Shown: positions 8,259-15,783 of the stretch, piece after piece
Layout: every line of letters starts with the position of its first letter
How positions within the stretch are numbered: the stretch's first letter is position 1
Source: Leifsonia tongyongensis
Lineage (GTDB): Bacteria; Actinomycetota; Actinomycetes; Actinomycetales; Microbacteriaceae
Assembly: GCF_010686705.1 (NCBI RefSeq)
Contig: NZ_JAAGWY010000001.1
Coordinates: forward strand, 1,591,914-1,655,913
DNA: 64,000 bases
Direction of reading: 5' to 3'
Notes under the pieces: generated by a model
Seen by the model: the letters and a program-made list of their open reading frames with translations, nothing else
Told to the model about the DNA's origin: nothing
The model's database searches: none
Made by a program: the position numbers and the translations under genes

Positions 8259-8984
8259 ATGGACGCGAATATGCCGACGGAGCCGCCCCCTCCTGCACAG
8301 GAGCCGCAGCCCGCTTACGCGCAGCAGACAGTGCCGCTGCAGCCTGCTTACGCGCAGCAGACAGTGCCGCTGCAGCCTGTGCAGCAACAGCAGCCGGTGC
8401 AGCAGAGCCCGGTGCACGAGCCGTTCTACAAGCGGTACGGACTCGCGTTCGCCATCTCGACGCTCGTGCTCGGTGTCTTTGTGATTCTCGCCTTCTTCGG
8501 CGTCGGCGCGTTCGCCGTGGGGACGTTCATCTCCCACGCCGGAGCCGGCATCTCCCACGTGCTCGAGCAGGGCAACGCGCGGCCGTTCCCGGGGTTCCCC
8601 GGGGAAGGCAACGGCAAGGCCAAGGGCAACGGTCAGGGCAAGGGGCAGAATCAGGGCGAGGCGCCCGGACCGGGCACGAAGTCGGGCAACCAGCTCACGG
8701 TCGTCCGAGGGACGATCACCTCCATCTCAGGATCGACCTGGACGGTCGACACCCAGCGTGGAGTGTCCCTCACCGTCGAGGTGACCTCGTCGACCCAGTT
8801 CGGCACGCCGGTCCAGTCGGGGAGCGCGTCGGATTTCGCGGTTGGCCAGGAAATCATCGTCGTGGGGTCGCGGTCGGGTGACACCGTCACAGCGGATCGT
8901 GTCCTCGACCTCACGAGTTTCAAGCAGCAGCTCCCGACGACACCGGGAACGCCCGTCACGCCAGGGCCGAGCCCCAGCAAATAA
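8259..8984 (+). CDS. Membrane protein with Pro/Gln repeats and a DUF5666-like domain
   Basis: The 241-aa product has three parts. Residues 1-55 are cytosolic and Pro/Gln-rich, including two exact copies of PAYAQQTVPLQ. About 62-90 form a transmembrane segment. The outside part has a Gly/Asn/Lys-rich linker, a small beta domain (about 145-220; LTVVRGTITSISGSTWTVDTQ, VGQEIIVVGS, TVTADRVLDL) that fits the DUF5666 OB-like fold, and a Pro/Thr tail. The function is unknown; such proteins are thought to be envelope-associated. The ATG follows a TGAGAG site. Confidence 0.6.
   Translation: MDANMPTEPPPPAQEPQPAYAQQTVPLQPAYAQQTVPLQPVQQQQPVQQSPVHEPFYKRYGLAFAISTLVLGVFVILAFFGVGAFAVGTFISHAGAGISHVLEQGNARPFPGFPGEGNGKAKGNGQGKGQNQGEAPGPGTKSGNQLTVVRGTITSISGSTWTVDTQRGVSLTVEVTSSTQFGTPVQSGSASDFAVGQEIIVVGSRSGDTVTADRVLDLTSFKQQLPTTPGTPVTPGPSPSK
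8307..8372 (+). repeat. 33-bp tandem duplication inside a CDS
   Basis: Two in-frame 33-bp copies (8307-8339 and 8340-8372) differ at a single base and encode PAYAQQTVPLQ twice. This is a recent slippage or duplication in the cytosolic Pro/Gln-rich region. Confidence 0.95.
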
Positions 8985-9008
8985 CCCAGGCACAGCGCAT
9001 AGGCGCGC

Positions 9009-9401
9009 CTAGTTCCTGCTCGCCAGCATGATCAGGTTGCCCACGGTGTCGTCGAACACGGCTGCCGTGGTCGGGCCCATCGGCGTGGGCGGCTGCGTGA
9101 ACATCACGCCCTGGCCTTCGAGTTCGCGGTGGGCGGCGACGACGTCGTCCACCATGAAGGTAGTGGCCGGAATGCCGTCCTCGACCAACGCGGCGGTGAA
9201 GGCTTTCGCCGCAGGATGTCCATCCGGTTCCAGCAGGAGTTCGACCCCGTCGGGCTCGCCGGGGCCGACCACGGTCAGCCAACGCGCATCGCCGACGGGG
9301 ACATCCGTCTTGAGTACGAACCCGAGTTTCTCGGTGTAGAACGCGAGCGCTTTCGCCTGGTCGTTGACGAAAACGCTTGTCACGCCGATGCGTGGCCTCA
9401 T
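9009..9401 (-). CDS. VOC family (glyoxalase/bleomycin-resistance fold) protein
   Basis: The 130-aa protein has one pair of beta-alpha-beta-beta-beta units: ITSV-type strand 1 (IGVTSVFVNDQAKALAFYTEKLGF), WLTVVGP, VELLLEPD, FMVDDV, and a C-terminal FDDTVGNLIMLAS. This layout is typical of vicinal-oxygen-chelate proteins of about 130 aa, many of which bind metals or sequester small molecules. The exact ligand is not deducible. It is translationally coupled to the upstream ArsR gene (4-bp overlap), so it should be induced when that repressor is released. Confidence 0.85.
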   Translation of the reverse strand: MRPRIGVTSVFVNDQAKALAFYTEKLGFVLKTDVPVGDARWLTVVGPGEPDGVELLLEPDGHPAAKAFTAALVEDGIPATTFMVDDVVAAHRELEGQGVMFTQPPTPMGPTTAAVFDDTVGNLIMLASRN

Positions 9402-9682
9402 GATTTCTCCTCAGGGTCGAGGGGCCAGCGCTCGACGATCGAGCGAAGCGGCTCCGTGTTCAGGGTGTGGATCTTGGTGCGGCCGGCCCGGTGGGTAGAG
9501 ACCAGCCCGGCGTCCTCGAGGACGGCCAGATGCTGAGAGACGGCTTGCCGGCTCACCGAGATGTCGTGCGTCATGATCAGGCGGGTGCAGATCTCGAAGA
9601 GCGTCAGCCCGTCGCGTGCGGTCAGCTCGTCGAGGATGATGCGCCGCGTCGGATCGGCGATCGCCCGGTAGACATCTCCCAC
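9398..9682 (-). CDS. ArsR/SmtB-type HTH repressor
   Basis: This 94-aa winged-helix protein shows IADPTRRIILDELTARDGLTLFEICTRL, the recognition helix SVSRQAVSQHLAVLEDAGLV and the wing THRAGRTKIHTLN. The CxC metal site of classic ArsR proteins is absent, so a non-metal signal is more likely; related ArsR-VOC pairs are common. The start is a GTG at 9682. The promoter -10 lies only about 7 nt upstream, so the mRNA is probably leaderless. It heads a two-gene operon with the VOC protein. Confidence 0.9.
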   Translation of the reverse strand: MGDVYRAIADPTRRIILDELTARDGLTLFEICTRLIMTHDISVSRQAVSQHLAVLEDAGLVSTHRAGRTKIHTLNTEPLRSIVERWPLDPEEKS

Positions 9683-9688
9683 TCGTTC

Positions 9689-9718
9689 ACGATAGGCAAG
9701 TCACTACTTGCCTGTCAA
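9689..9718 (-). promoter_or_regulatory. ArsR-VOC promoter with operator filling the spacer
   Basis: On the minus strand TTGACA (9718-9713) and TATCGT (9694-9689) are separated by 18 nt. The palindrome AGGCAAGT-CACT-ACTTGCCT (9694-9713) occupies the spacer almost exactly and is the obvious ArsR operator. Transcription should start at or next to the GTG at 9682. Confidence 0.75.
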
Positions 9719-9743
9719 GACTCCAGCGGACTGCATCCGGAGC

Positions 9744-9807
9744 GTGCCCGCCATCTGGGGACGTGCCCGCCACCTCGAGGTGGCCGGGATGCACCGAACT
9801 GGCGGGG
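9744..9807. repeat. Palindromic CCCGCCA element, copy A
   Basis: This is a degenerate copy of a hairpin element also found at 35111-35175 and 46364-46429. It has GTGCCCGCCA on the left, an inner arm GCCCGCCACCTCGAGGTGGC, then GGGATGCACCGAACTGGCGGG on the right. It lies between the ArsR and TetR genes (both on the minus strand). Confidence 0.75.
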
Positions 9808-9866
9808 CGGCGCGAATCCGGCCGGAAAGCCGGCCGGTGACAAGGCGCCGGGAGGAGGCACTCCGG

Positions 9867-10493
9867 CTAGGTGCGCAGCGACGCGACGCCGGGCATCCGG
9901 TAGGCTTCGAGGCCACCCGCGAGCAGCGTGATCCCGAATTCGAAGCCTCCGGCGCTGTCCTCGTCGTCGAGCGGCCCGGCCGGCTCGCGAGCGGCTCCGA
10001 GGCTGCTCGCCTGGAGGTGCTGTTGCTCCCGAGAGACGTGGCCGAGGATGAAATGGAGTACCGCTCGTGCGGCGGCTGCGCTGATGCGCTCGTCGAAACC
10101 GCCGCGCGAGATCGCTGCCGCAAGGCGCTCCTCCGCCTGGTCGCCGCCGAGCCCGAGTGCAAGGGTGCTCGAGACGACCTCCGCGCCGTCGCGGTAGGCG
10201 AGAAGCGCGTCACGGAGGGCGCGGGCTTCGGCGTGCAGATCGGCGCGCCAGTCGTCGGTCGCGGTGGCCGGGCGCAGCTGCTCCAGGATGCTGTCGCTCA
10301 CGGCTGCGAGGAGGGACTGCTTGTTCGCGAAGTGCCAGTAGAGAGCGCTCGGCTGCACGTTCAGCACCGCTGCGAGGCGGCGCATGGTGAGATCGGGCAG
10401 CCCCAGTTCGTCGAGGATGGAGAGCGCGGCTCGTGTCACGTCCTCCCGGGTGTGGCGGATGACGCGGGTGCCGGTGTCTTCCGAGTTGTCCAT
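9867..10493 (-). CDS. bioQ: TetR family repressor, BioQ-like
   Basis: This is a 208-aa regulator. The TetR N-terminal HTH occupies about residues 15-60 (TREDVTRAALSILDELGL, MRRLAAVLNVQPSALYWHFANKQSLL), and the C-terminal ligand domain has LGLGGDQAEERL and a GFEFGITLLAGGLEAYR end. It is divergent from bioY, and three TGAAC-N3-GTTCA palindromes lie between them. This is the BioQ operator form known in actinobacteria. It therefore most likely represses itself and biotin uptake when biotin (biotinylated protein) is ample. The identification rests on context and operator more than on specific residues. Confidence 0.75.
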   Translation of the reverse strand: MDNSEDTGTRVIRHTREDVTRAALSILDELGLPDLTMRRLAAVLNVQPSALYWHFANKQSLLAAVSDSILEQLRPATATDDWRADLHAEARALRDALLAYRDGAEVVSSTLALGLGGDQAEERLAAAISRGGFDERISAAAARAVLHFILGHVSREQQHLQASSLGAAREPAGPLDDEDSAGGFEFGITLLAGGLEAYRMPGVASLRT

Positions 10494-10506
10494 TCTGCAA
10501 TCCTAG

Positions 10507-10549
10507 TGAACAATGTTCAGGTGAACGCTGTTCAGGTGAACGGTGTTCA
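10507..10549. promoter_or_regulatory. Three phased BioQ-type operators
   Basis: Perfect 13-bp palindromes of the form TGAAC-N3-GTTCA lie at 10507-10519, 10522-10534 and 10537-10549, with centres exactly 15 bp apart. They sit between the TetR start (10493) and the bioY start (10570). The form matches the actinobacterial BioQ box from memory. Confidence 0.85.
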
Positions 10550-10569
10550 GGGCGATTGGAGAAAATCCC

Positions 10570-11190
10570 GTGACATCACACCGTGCACTCGACCCGCGCG
10601 ACCTCGCCAAGGTCGCCGTCTTTGCAGCGCTGATCGCCGTACTCGGCCTTCCCGGCGCCATACCGGTCTTCGGCGGCGCCGTGCCGATCACCGCCCAGAC
10701 CCTCGGGGTGATGCTGGCCGGGGCGATCCTGGGGCCGTGGCTCGGCGCGCTGTCGGTGATCGTGTTCGAGGTGCTCGTCGCGGTCGGGCTCCCGCTGTTG
10801 TCCGGCGGACGCGGGGGAGTCAGCGTCTTCGTCGGCCCCTCGGCCGGCTACCTCGTCGGCTGGATCTTCGGCGCCTTCGTGATCGGGCTGATCCTGTGGT
10901 CGGGCGCCCGCAGACCGACCTGGCTGCGCGCGTTCCTCGCCTGCCTCGTCGGCGGAATCGGCGTGATCTATGCGATCGGCATCCCCGTCCAGGCGTGGGT
11001 CACCCACATCGGGCTGCCGCAGACCGCCCTCTTCAGCCTCGCGTTCATCCCGGGCGACATCCTCAAGGCCATCCTCGCCGCCACCATCACGATGCTGCTC
11101 TGGCGGGCTTACCCGCCCGCGTTCACGGCATACAGCAGGAGCCGCCTGGCGAAAGCGCACGCACCCGACGCCCTCGTGGATTCGGAATGA
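10570..11190 (+). CDS. bioY: Biotin ECF transporter S component BioY
   Basis: The protein is 206 aa with six hydrophobic helices. The N-terminal VAVFAALIAVLGLPGAIPVFGGAVPITAQTLGVMLAGAILGPWLGALS is the BioY hallmark (substrate-binding loop 1 and the PITLQTL-like motif), and GGRGGVSVFVGPSAGYLVGWIFGAFVIG is the conserved middle. It binds biotin and associates with the EcfA/EcfT module encoded three genes downstream. I chose the GTG at 10570 because GGAG lies 8 nt upstream; the in-frame GTG at 10543 would be inside the operator. The gene overlaps the ligase gene by 4 bp. Confidence 0.95.
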   Translation: MTSHRALDPRDLAKVAVFAALIAVLGLPGAIPVFGGAVPITAQTLGVMLAGAILGPWLGALSVIVFEVLVAVGLPLLSGGRGGVSVFVGPSAGYLVGWIFGAFVIGLILWSGARRPTWLRAFLACLVGGIGVIYAIGIPVQAWVTHIGLPQTALFSLAFIPGDILKAILAATITMLLWRAYPPAFTAYSRSRLAKAHAPDALVDSE

Positions 11191-12437
11191 CCCGAACCGG
11201 GTCGATCGCCCGTGGTGCGGTGACCCTCGACCGCACCGCGTTCGACGTCGCTGTCGCCGAAAGATCCAACGAGCTCGGCGACCGGAGCGGACGCATCGTG
11301 GCGATCAGGACTCCGGATGGGCTCCAAGCGGTGGTCGACGCGTTCGCTGTGCGGGCATCCGGTGGCGTTCCGGTCGTCGCCGACGACCGCTGGGAGGATG
11401 AGCAATGGCTCGACCTGCAGCGGACCTGCGAGGACCTCGCCGCTCCAGCGGGGGTCGCGTGGGCGACCCTGACGTCGGGGAGCACCCGGGCCCCGCGCCT
11501 GGTCCTGCGGTCGGACGCATCCTGGTCGGCGTCGTACGAGACGATCGCCGCTCTCGTCGGGCTCAGCACCGAGTCCATCCACTATGTGCCCGTCCAACTC
11601 GTCTCCTCGATGGCGATGTTCTCGATCGCGATGGCACGCCACCTCGGTCACGCGGTGCGGCTGCCGCGGCAGCGCCAGCCGTCATCCGACGACCTCGCGG
11701 ATGCGACCCACGTTCATGCGACGCCGCGACTGTTCGAGCGCATCCTGGACCTGATCGAGGAGGGCGCTCCGCATCGCCTCGGCGCAGCCCTCATCGGGGG
11801 CGCCGCGCTCGATCCGTCGCTGCGGCACCGTGCGGAGGCGCTGGGCATCCGGGTGGTCACCTATTACGGAGCGGCAGAGCTGTCGTTCGTGGCCGTCGAC
11901 GTCGACGGCGCGGGGATGCGCGTGCTTCCCGAGGTGGACGCCCGAATCGACGACGGCCGCCTCTGGGTGCGTTCGCCGTACCTCGCTGCCGGCTACGCGG
12001 GAGACGAACGCGGCCCGCTTACCGTCGATACGAACGGTTGGGCGACGGTCGGCGACCTCGCCGCGATCGGAGCGGACGGAAGGCTGACCGTGCACGGCAG
12101 GTCGGACGGCGCCATCCTCACAGCGGCGGCCACCGTGGTCCCCGAAGAGGTCGAGGCGGCCTTGCGGGCCGTGCCCGGCGTCAGGGAGGCCGTCGTCTTC
12201 GGCACCGTCGCGAGGGGAGAGGATGCGCTCGTCACGGCCGTCGTCGAACTCGATCCGGGCATCCGGGTCACGGCCCCGCAGCTGCGAGAGCGGATGCGGT
12301 CGGCACTCACCCTGCCGCATCGCCCGCGCCTCTGGTATGCGATGGACCGCATCCCACTCACTGCGACCGGCAAGCCGGCTCGCGGCCGGGTTCGCGAAGC
12401 CGTCGCGAACGGGGAGGTGCGACGTCTTGGACAATGA
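11187..12437 (+). CDS. MenE-like AMP-forming acyl-CoA synthetase family protein
   Basis: The product is 416 aa, shorter than typical acyl-CoA ligases (about 500-550) and near MenE/OSB-CoA ligase size. Family motifs are the P-loop WATLTSGSTRAPRLV, YYGAAELSF (YGxTE-like), the adenylate-binding GWATVGDLAAI, the hinge HGRSDGAI and the catalytic-lysine region LTATGKPARGRV. The P-loop is unusual: the normal STGxPK reads STRAPR, so the usual Gly and Lys are lost. It lies between bioY and a thiolase-like gene with 4-bp or longer overlaps, so it is co-translated with biotin transport genes. A role in pimelate-type precursor activation is inference only. Confidence 0.8.
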   Translation: MTRTGSIARGAVTLDRTAFDVAVAERSNELGDRSGRIVAIRTPDGLQAVVDAFAVRASGGVPVVADDRWEDEQWLDLQRTCEDLAAPAGVAWATLTSGSTRAPRLVLRSDASWSASYETIAALVGLSTESIHYVPVQLVSSMAMFSIAMARHLGHAVRLPRQRQPSSDDLADATHVHATPRLFERILDLIEEGAPHRLGAALIGGAALDPSLRHRAEALGIRVVTYYGAAELSFVAVDVDGAGMRVLPEVDARIDDGRLWVRSPYLAAGYAGDERGPLTVDTNGWATVGDLAAIGADGRLTVHGRSDGAILTAAATVVPEEVEAALRAVPGVREAVVFGTVARGEDALVTAVVELDPGIRVTAPQLRERMRSALTLPHRPRLWYAMDRIPLTATGKPARGRVREAVANGEVRRLGQ

Positions 12438-13569
12438 ACGGCTCGCGACCATTGTGGCGGCGCGGCGCACCCCGATCGCCACTCGGGGAGGCCGGCTGGC
12501 ACAGCATCCGGTCGAATCGCTGGCGGCTGCGGCGATCCGCGCCTCCGTCGACGATGCCGGGCGGAGCGTCGGCAGGGAACTCACCGTGGCCGATGTCGTG
12601 ATCGGCAACTGCATGGGCCCGGGCGGTAACACCGCGCGCGTGGCGGCGCTCGCAGCCGGGCTCGACGTCGCGGTTCCCGGGATGACGGTCGACCGGCAGT
12701 GCGGAAGCGGCCTGTCTGCGATCGTCACGGCGGCGGGCGCCATCCGCACCGGAGACGCCGAGGCCGTTGTCGCCGGTGGTGCGGAGAGCGCGTCGACCGC
12801 ACCGGTCAGGATGGTCGACGGGCAGCCGTACCTGCGGGCGGCCTTCGCCCCTGCGGGGACGCCCGACCCCGACATGCTCCCCGCCGCCGAAGCGCTGGGG
12901 CGCCGTTTCGGCATTGGGCGCGAGCTGCAGGACGCTTACGCTCTGCGCAGCCACCGGGCCGCAGAGCGTGCCATCCGTGACGGCCGCTTCGCCGACGAAC
13001 TCGTCGAGGTCGGGGCTGCTGCGACGGACGACGGCCCGCGCATCGACCTCGAACGCATGCTCCGCCGGTTCCCTCCACTCGCCGGCGGGGCGGTGACCGC
13101 GGGGAACGCGTGCCGCGTCAGCGACGGTGCTGCGGCGGTCGCGATCGTCGACGACGCGCTCCGCGGATCGGCTCCCGGCCTTCGGCTCGTCGCGTCGGCG
13201 ACCGTCGGATGCGACCCGAGTCTCCCCGGCATCGGTCCGGTTGGTGCGGTCGAACGCGTCCTCGCCATCGCCGACGTCTCGCTTGACGACATCGCCGCAT
13301 TCGAGATCGTCGAAGCATTCGCGGCGCAGTCCCTCGCGGTTCTCATCGCCCTCGGGCTTCACCGCGACGACCGGACCGACCCACGGATCTGCGCGGACGG
13401 CGGTGCGCTCGCGCTCGGTCATCCGTGGGGTGCAAGTGGCGCGGTCTCCGTCGTGCGGCTGTTCTCCCGGCTGGTCCGCGCGGGTGCTCCTGCGGGCAGT
13501 CTCGGCATCGCGACGGCGGCGGTCGGCGGCGGCATGGGAGTCGCCGCCCTCTTCGAGGTGGTCCGATGA
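12427..13569 (+). CDS. Thiolase family protein with altered active site
   Basis: The product is 380 aa from the TTG at 12427 (GGGGAGG 9 nt upstream). Thiolase features are the nucleophilic Cys at about residue 92 (DRQCGSGLSA), EIVEAFAAQS in place of the usual ANEAFAAQ, the conserved GGALALGHPWGASG with the catalytic His, and a C-terminal TAAVGGGMG where active thiolases have the second catalytic Cys (LCIGGGMG). The Asn of NEAF is thus Val and the second Cys is Ala, so the Claisen step may be impaired or the protein may do a different acyl transfer. It overlaps the ligase gene by 11 bp and ecfA by 4 bp. Confidence 0.85.
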   Translation: MDNERLATIVAARRTPIATRGGRLAQHPVESLAAAAIRASVDDAGRSVGRELTVADVVIGNCMGPGGNTARVAALAAGLDVAVPGMTVDRQCGSGLSAIVTAAGAIRTGDAEAVVAGGAESASTAPVRMVDGQPYLRAAFAPAGTPDPDMLPAAEALGRRFGIGRELQDAYALRSHRAAERAIRDGRFADELVEVGAAATDDGPRIDLERMLRRFPPLAGGAVTAGNACRVSDGAAAVAIVDDALRGSAPGLRLVASATVGCDPSLPGIGPVGAVERVLAIADVSLDDIAAFEIVEAFAAQSLAVLIALGLHRDDRTDPRICADGGALALGHPWGASGAVSVVRLFSRLVRAGAPAGSLGIATAAVGGGMGVAALFEVVR

Positions 13570-14255
13570 GCGAGCGCGAGATCGTCTTCGACGGCGCGGC
13601 GGTCGATTTCGGGGGCGTTGCGGTCCTGGCGAACGTGTCGGTCAGGCTCGACGAGCGGCGGATCGCGGTGATCGGCAGCAACGGATCGGGGAAGTCGACG
13701 TTCGCACGGCTCCTGAACGCGCTCACCCGGCCGACGGCAGGCACCGTGCGGGTGCACGGTCTCGACACGGTCAGACAGCAGAAGGAGCTCCGCCGCAGGG
13801 TCGGTTTCATCTTCAGCAATCCGGATGCGCAGATCATCATGCCGACCGTGGCCGAGGATGTCGCGTACTCCCTGCGCGGCAGCGGGCTGGGCAAACCGGA
13901 GCGCGCGGCGAAAGTCGAGGATGCCCTGCAGCAGTTCGGGCTCGCCGAACTACGGGATGCTCCCGCGCACCTCCTCTCGGGCGGCCAGAAACAGCTCCTG
14001 AGCCTCTGCGCGGTGCTCGTCTCCGGCCCGTCACTGGTGGTCGCCGACGAGCCGACCGCGCTGCTCGATGCCGTCAACAGCCGGCGGATGGAGCGCTTCC
14101 TGCTCGACGAGATGGAGCAGCAGCTCGTCCTCGTGACCCACGACCTGCGGCTGGCCGCCCGCTGCGACGTCGCGCTCCGATTCGAGGGTGGAGCGCTGGT
14201 GGATCGCGGAGAGCCGAGCGAGGTCATCGCCCGCTACGAGGAGGCGTTCGCATGA
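13566..14255 (+). CDS. bioM: ECF transporter ATPase EcfA (BioM-like)
   Basis: This is a 229-aa ABC ATPase. Walker A GSNGSGKST lies near residues 38-46, the Q-loop is at VGFIFSNPDAQIIMPTV (the NPDAQ form is typical of ECF ATPases), the signature is LLSGGQKQLLSL, Walker B is LVVADEPTALLD and the H-loop is VTHD. One ATPase gene followed by EcfT is the BioM-BioN arrangement that drives BioY. It starts within the stop of the thiolase-like gene (ATGA). Confidence 0.9.
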   Translation: MSEREIVFDGAAVDFGGVAVLANVSVRLDERRIAVIGSNGSGKSTFARLLNALTRPTAGTVRVHGLDTVRQQKELRRRVGFIFSNPDAQIIMPTVAEDVAYSLRGSGLGKPERAAKVEDALQQFGLAELRDAPAHLLSGGQKQLLSLCAVLVSGPSLVVADEPTALLDAVNSRRMERFLLDEMEQQLVLVTHDLRLAARCDVALRFEGGALVDRGEPSEVIARYEEAFA

Positions 14256-14860
14256 TCCCGGTCCATGTCGACGGGTCGAGTATCGTGCACCGGATGCCGG
14301 CCGGTCCCAAACTCGCGATCATGCTCGTCGTCGTGACGCTCATCTCGCTGACGCCGAACGGTCCGCTGCTGGCCGGGTGGGGCATCCTGGTGGTCGTCGC
14401 GTATGCGGTGGCCGGCCTGTTCCGCACCCAGTTCTTCCGGCAGGTCCACCTGATGCGCTGGGTGATCCTGGTAACCGTGGCCGGTCAGCTGCTCTTCGTC
14501 AGCGAGGCGGCAGCGCTGTTCAACACGGTGCGGATCGTCATCCTGATCCTGGTCGCCGCGCTCGTCTCGCTCACGACGCGCGTCTCGGCCATGCTCGAGA
14601 CCGTCGAGCGTCTGGTGGGACGCTTCCGGAGGTTCGGGGCGGACCCGGAGGCGGTCGGCACCGTGCTCATGGTCGCCATCACGAGCATCCCGGTGATCGC
14701 CTCGCACGCTGGGCGGGTCAGGGAGGCGTACCGGGCGCGCCGGGCCGGGACGAACATCGCGGCCATGACCTCGACGATGCTGGTGCTCGCCGTCAAGCAC
14801 GCCGACGAGCTCGGCGACGCGCTCGTCGCCCGCGGCGGACACTCCGGGAGCCGGCGATGA
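14252..14860 (+). CDS. bioN: ECF transporter transmembrane protein EcfT (BioN-like)
   Basis: This 202-aa membrane protein has five or so hydrophobic helices (about residues 21-38, 40-58, 68-87, 92-110 and a C-terminal region) and the coupling motifs of EcfT near the end (HAGRVREAYRARRAG and a later AxRG-like VARGG). It couples the ATPase to BioY. It overlaps ecfA by 4 bp and the zinc-finger gene by 4 bp. Confidence 0.9.
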   Translation: MIPVHVDGSSIVHRMPAGPKLAIMLVVVTLISLTPNGPLLAGWGILVVVAYAVAGLFRTQFFRQVHLMRWVILVTVAGQLLFVSEAAALFNTVRIVILILVAALVSLTTRVSAMLETVERLVGRFRRFGADPEAVGTVLMVAITSIPVIASHAGRVREAYRARRAGTNIAAMTSTMLVLAVKHADELGDALVARGGHSGSRR

Positions 14861-15174
14861 TCCCGGTGTACGGATCGACCGTCGACGACGAGACCCGGTG
14901 CATCCACTACCGGACTCCTGTGGACATCGTCGCGATCAGGTTCGCCTGCTGCGGTCGGTACTACCCCTGTCACCTCTGCCATGCCGAAGCCGAAAGCCAT
15001 GAAGCACGGCAATGGCCGGTGGCCGAGCGCGAGACGAAGGCGATCCTCTGCGGGGTGTGCAAGACCGAGCTGACGATCGCGACCTACCTGACCGTGCTGG
15101 CCTGCCCCGCGTGCGGTTCGCCGTTCAACGAAGGATGCCGCCTGCACACGCACCTCTACTTCGAGGTGGCGTGA
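14857..15174 (+). CDS. CHY zinc-finger protein
   Basis: This small 105-aa protein has clustered zinc ligands: C15/H17 (TRCIHYRT), FACCGRYYPCHLCHAEAESHEA, LCGVCKTEL and ACPACGSPF. The CxHY start and the later CxxC pairs fit the CHY zinc-finger family (Hot13/Rchy1-type metal-binding domain), likely binding two or three zinc ions. It is the last gene of the bio operon by 4-bp overlap with ecfT. Why a CHY protein travels with biotin uptake is not known. Confidence 0.8.
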   Translation: MIPVYGSTVDDETRCIHYRTPVDIVAIRFACCGRYYPCHLCHAEAESHEARQWPVAERETKAILCGVCKTELTIATYLTVLACPACGSPFNEGCRLHTHLYFEVA

Positions 15175-15191
15175 CCACGGTCACTGGCGCT

Positions 15192-15257
15192 GAGAGTCGC
15201 CGCCCGCGCCGAGTATCGCCCGCGTAGCGGGTCATCTCGACGCGAACGGCGACTCTC
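15192..15257. repeat. Cruciform-like palindrome at a convergent gene junction
   Basis: GAGAGTCGCCG (15192-15202) is perfectly complementary to CGGCGACTCTC (15247-15257). Inside lie further nested arms (GCG/CGC, GAG/CTC) and a central hairpin CCCGC-GTA-GCGGG. It fills the gap between the CHY gene (ends 15174) and the opposite gene (ends 15268), so it may terminate both. Confidence 0.8.
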
Positions 15258-15267
15258 GCGTGGGAGC

Positions 15268-15783
15268 TCAGACCTGGACGGTCGTCCTGCCGGTCGGCAG
15301 GGTGTCGTAGATCTCCGCCCATTCGGCCTCATAGCGGGCCGGGTCGATGCCGCCTTCGCGGCGGCGGGCGTCGAGGTCCCTGAGGCGGGCCGTCGTCTCC
15401 CTGAGGAGCAGGGCGTCGCCGTATTCCTCGAGCCCGCCGCCGACGAACACGCTGACGACGACGAGCGAGCGGATGCGATTCCTGAGCGGCCTGGTCAACC
15501 GGGCCCCGAGCCAGAACCCCGCCGCGTACAACGCCGCGACGACCACCACGACCACTGCGGGCGGCCAGGCACTGCCGAGCGTGACCATCAGGAGGAGTCC
15601 CAGGATGGCGCCGCCGATGGGCCAGGTGTGTGCGAAATGCAGCGAGCGTCGTTCGGCACTCGTCGTCCCGGGGGGATACACGGTCAACCGGACGCGACGC
15701 CACAGGGCGCGACCCGCCGGGGAGACGTCGAGCGTTCCCCAGAGGTTGTCGCCTTCGATCAGTTTGCGCAGAAATTCAACCAC
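15268..15783 (-). CDS. Two-TM membrane protein, hypothetical
   Basis: The 171-aa product has an N-terminal cytosolic part (about 1-50), two hydrophobic helices (about 52-70 and 73-94; WPIGGAILGLLLMVTLGS, AVVVVVVAALYAAGFWLGARL) and a cytosolic helical C-terminus with RETTARLRDLDARRREGGIDPARYEAEWAEIYDTL. Homologous small membrane proteins are common in Microbacteriaceae (recalled as a DUF family); the function is unknown. Confidence 0.6.
   Translation of the reverse strand: MVEFLRKLIEGDNLWGTLDVSPAGRALWRRVRLTVYPPGTTSAERRSLHFAHTWPIGGAILGLLLMVTLGSAWPPAVVVVVVAALYAAGFWLGARLTRPLRNRIRSLVVVSVFVGGGLEEYGDALLLRETTARLRDLDARRREGGIDPARYEAEWAEIYDTLPTGRTTVQV

Noticed and set aside
10543..10569. bioY start at GTG 10543
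   Set aside because: It lies inside the third operator; GTG 10570 has GGAG 8 nt upstream.
9708..12437. 909-aa frame that would fuse TetR-antisense sequence to the AMP ligase
   Set aside because: Only the part from the ATG at 11187 is protein-like; the upstream part is antisense to the TetR gene and crosses the BioQ operators.
13127..14251. Fusion of thiolase-frame sequence to EcfT
   Set aside because: The frame before the ATG at 14252 is Arg/Ser-rich shadow of the thiolase and EcfA genes.
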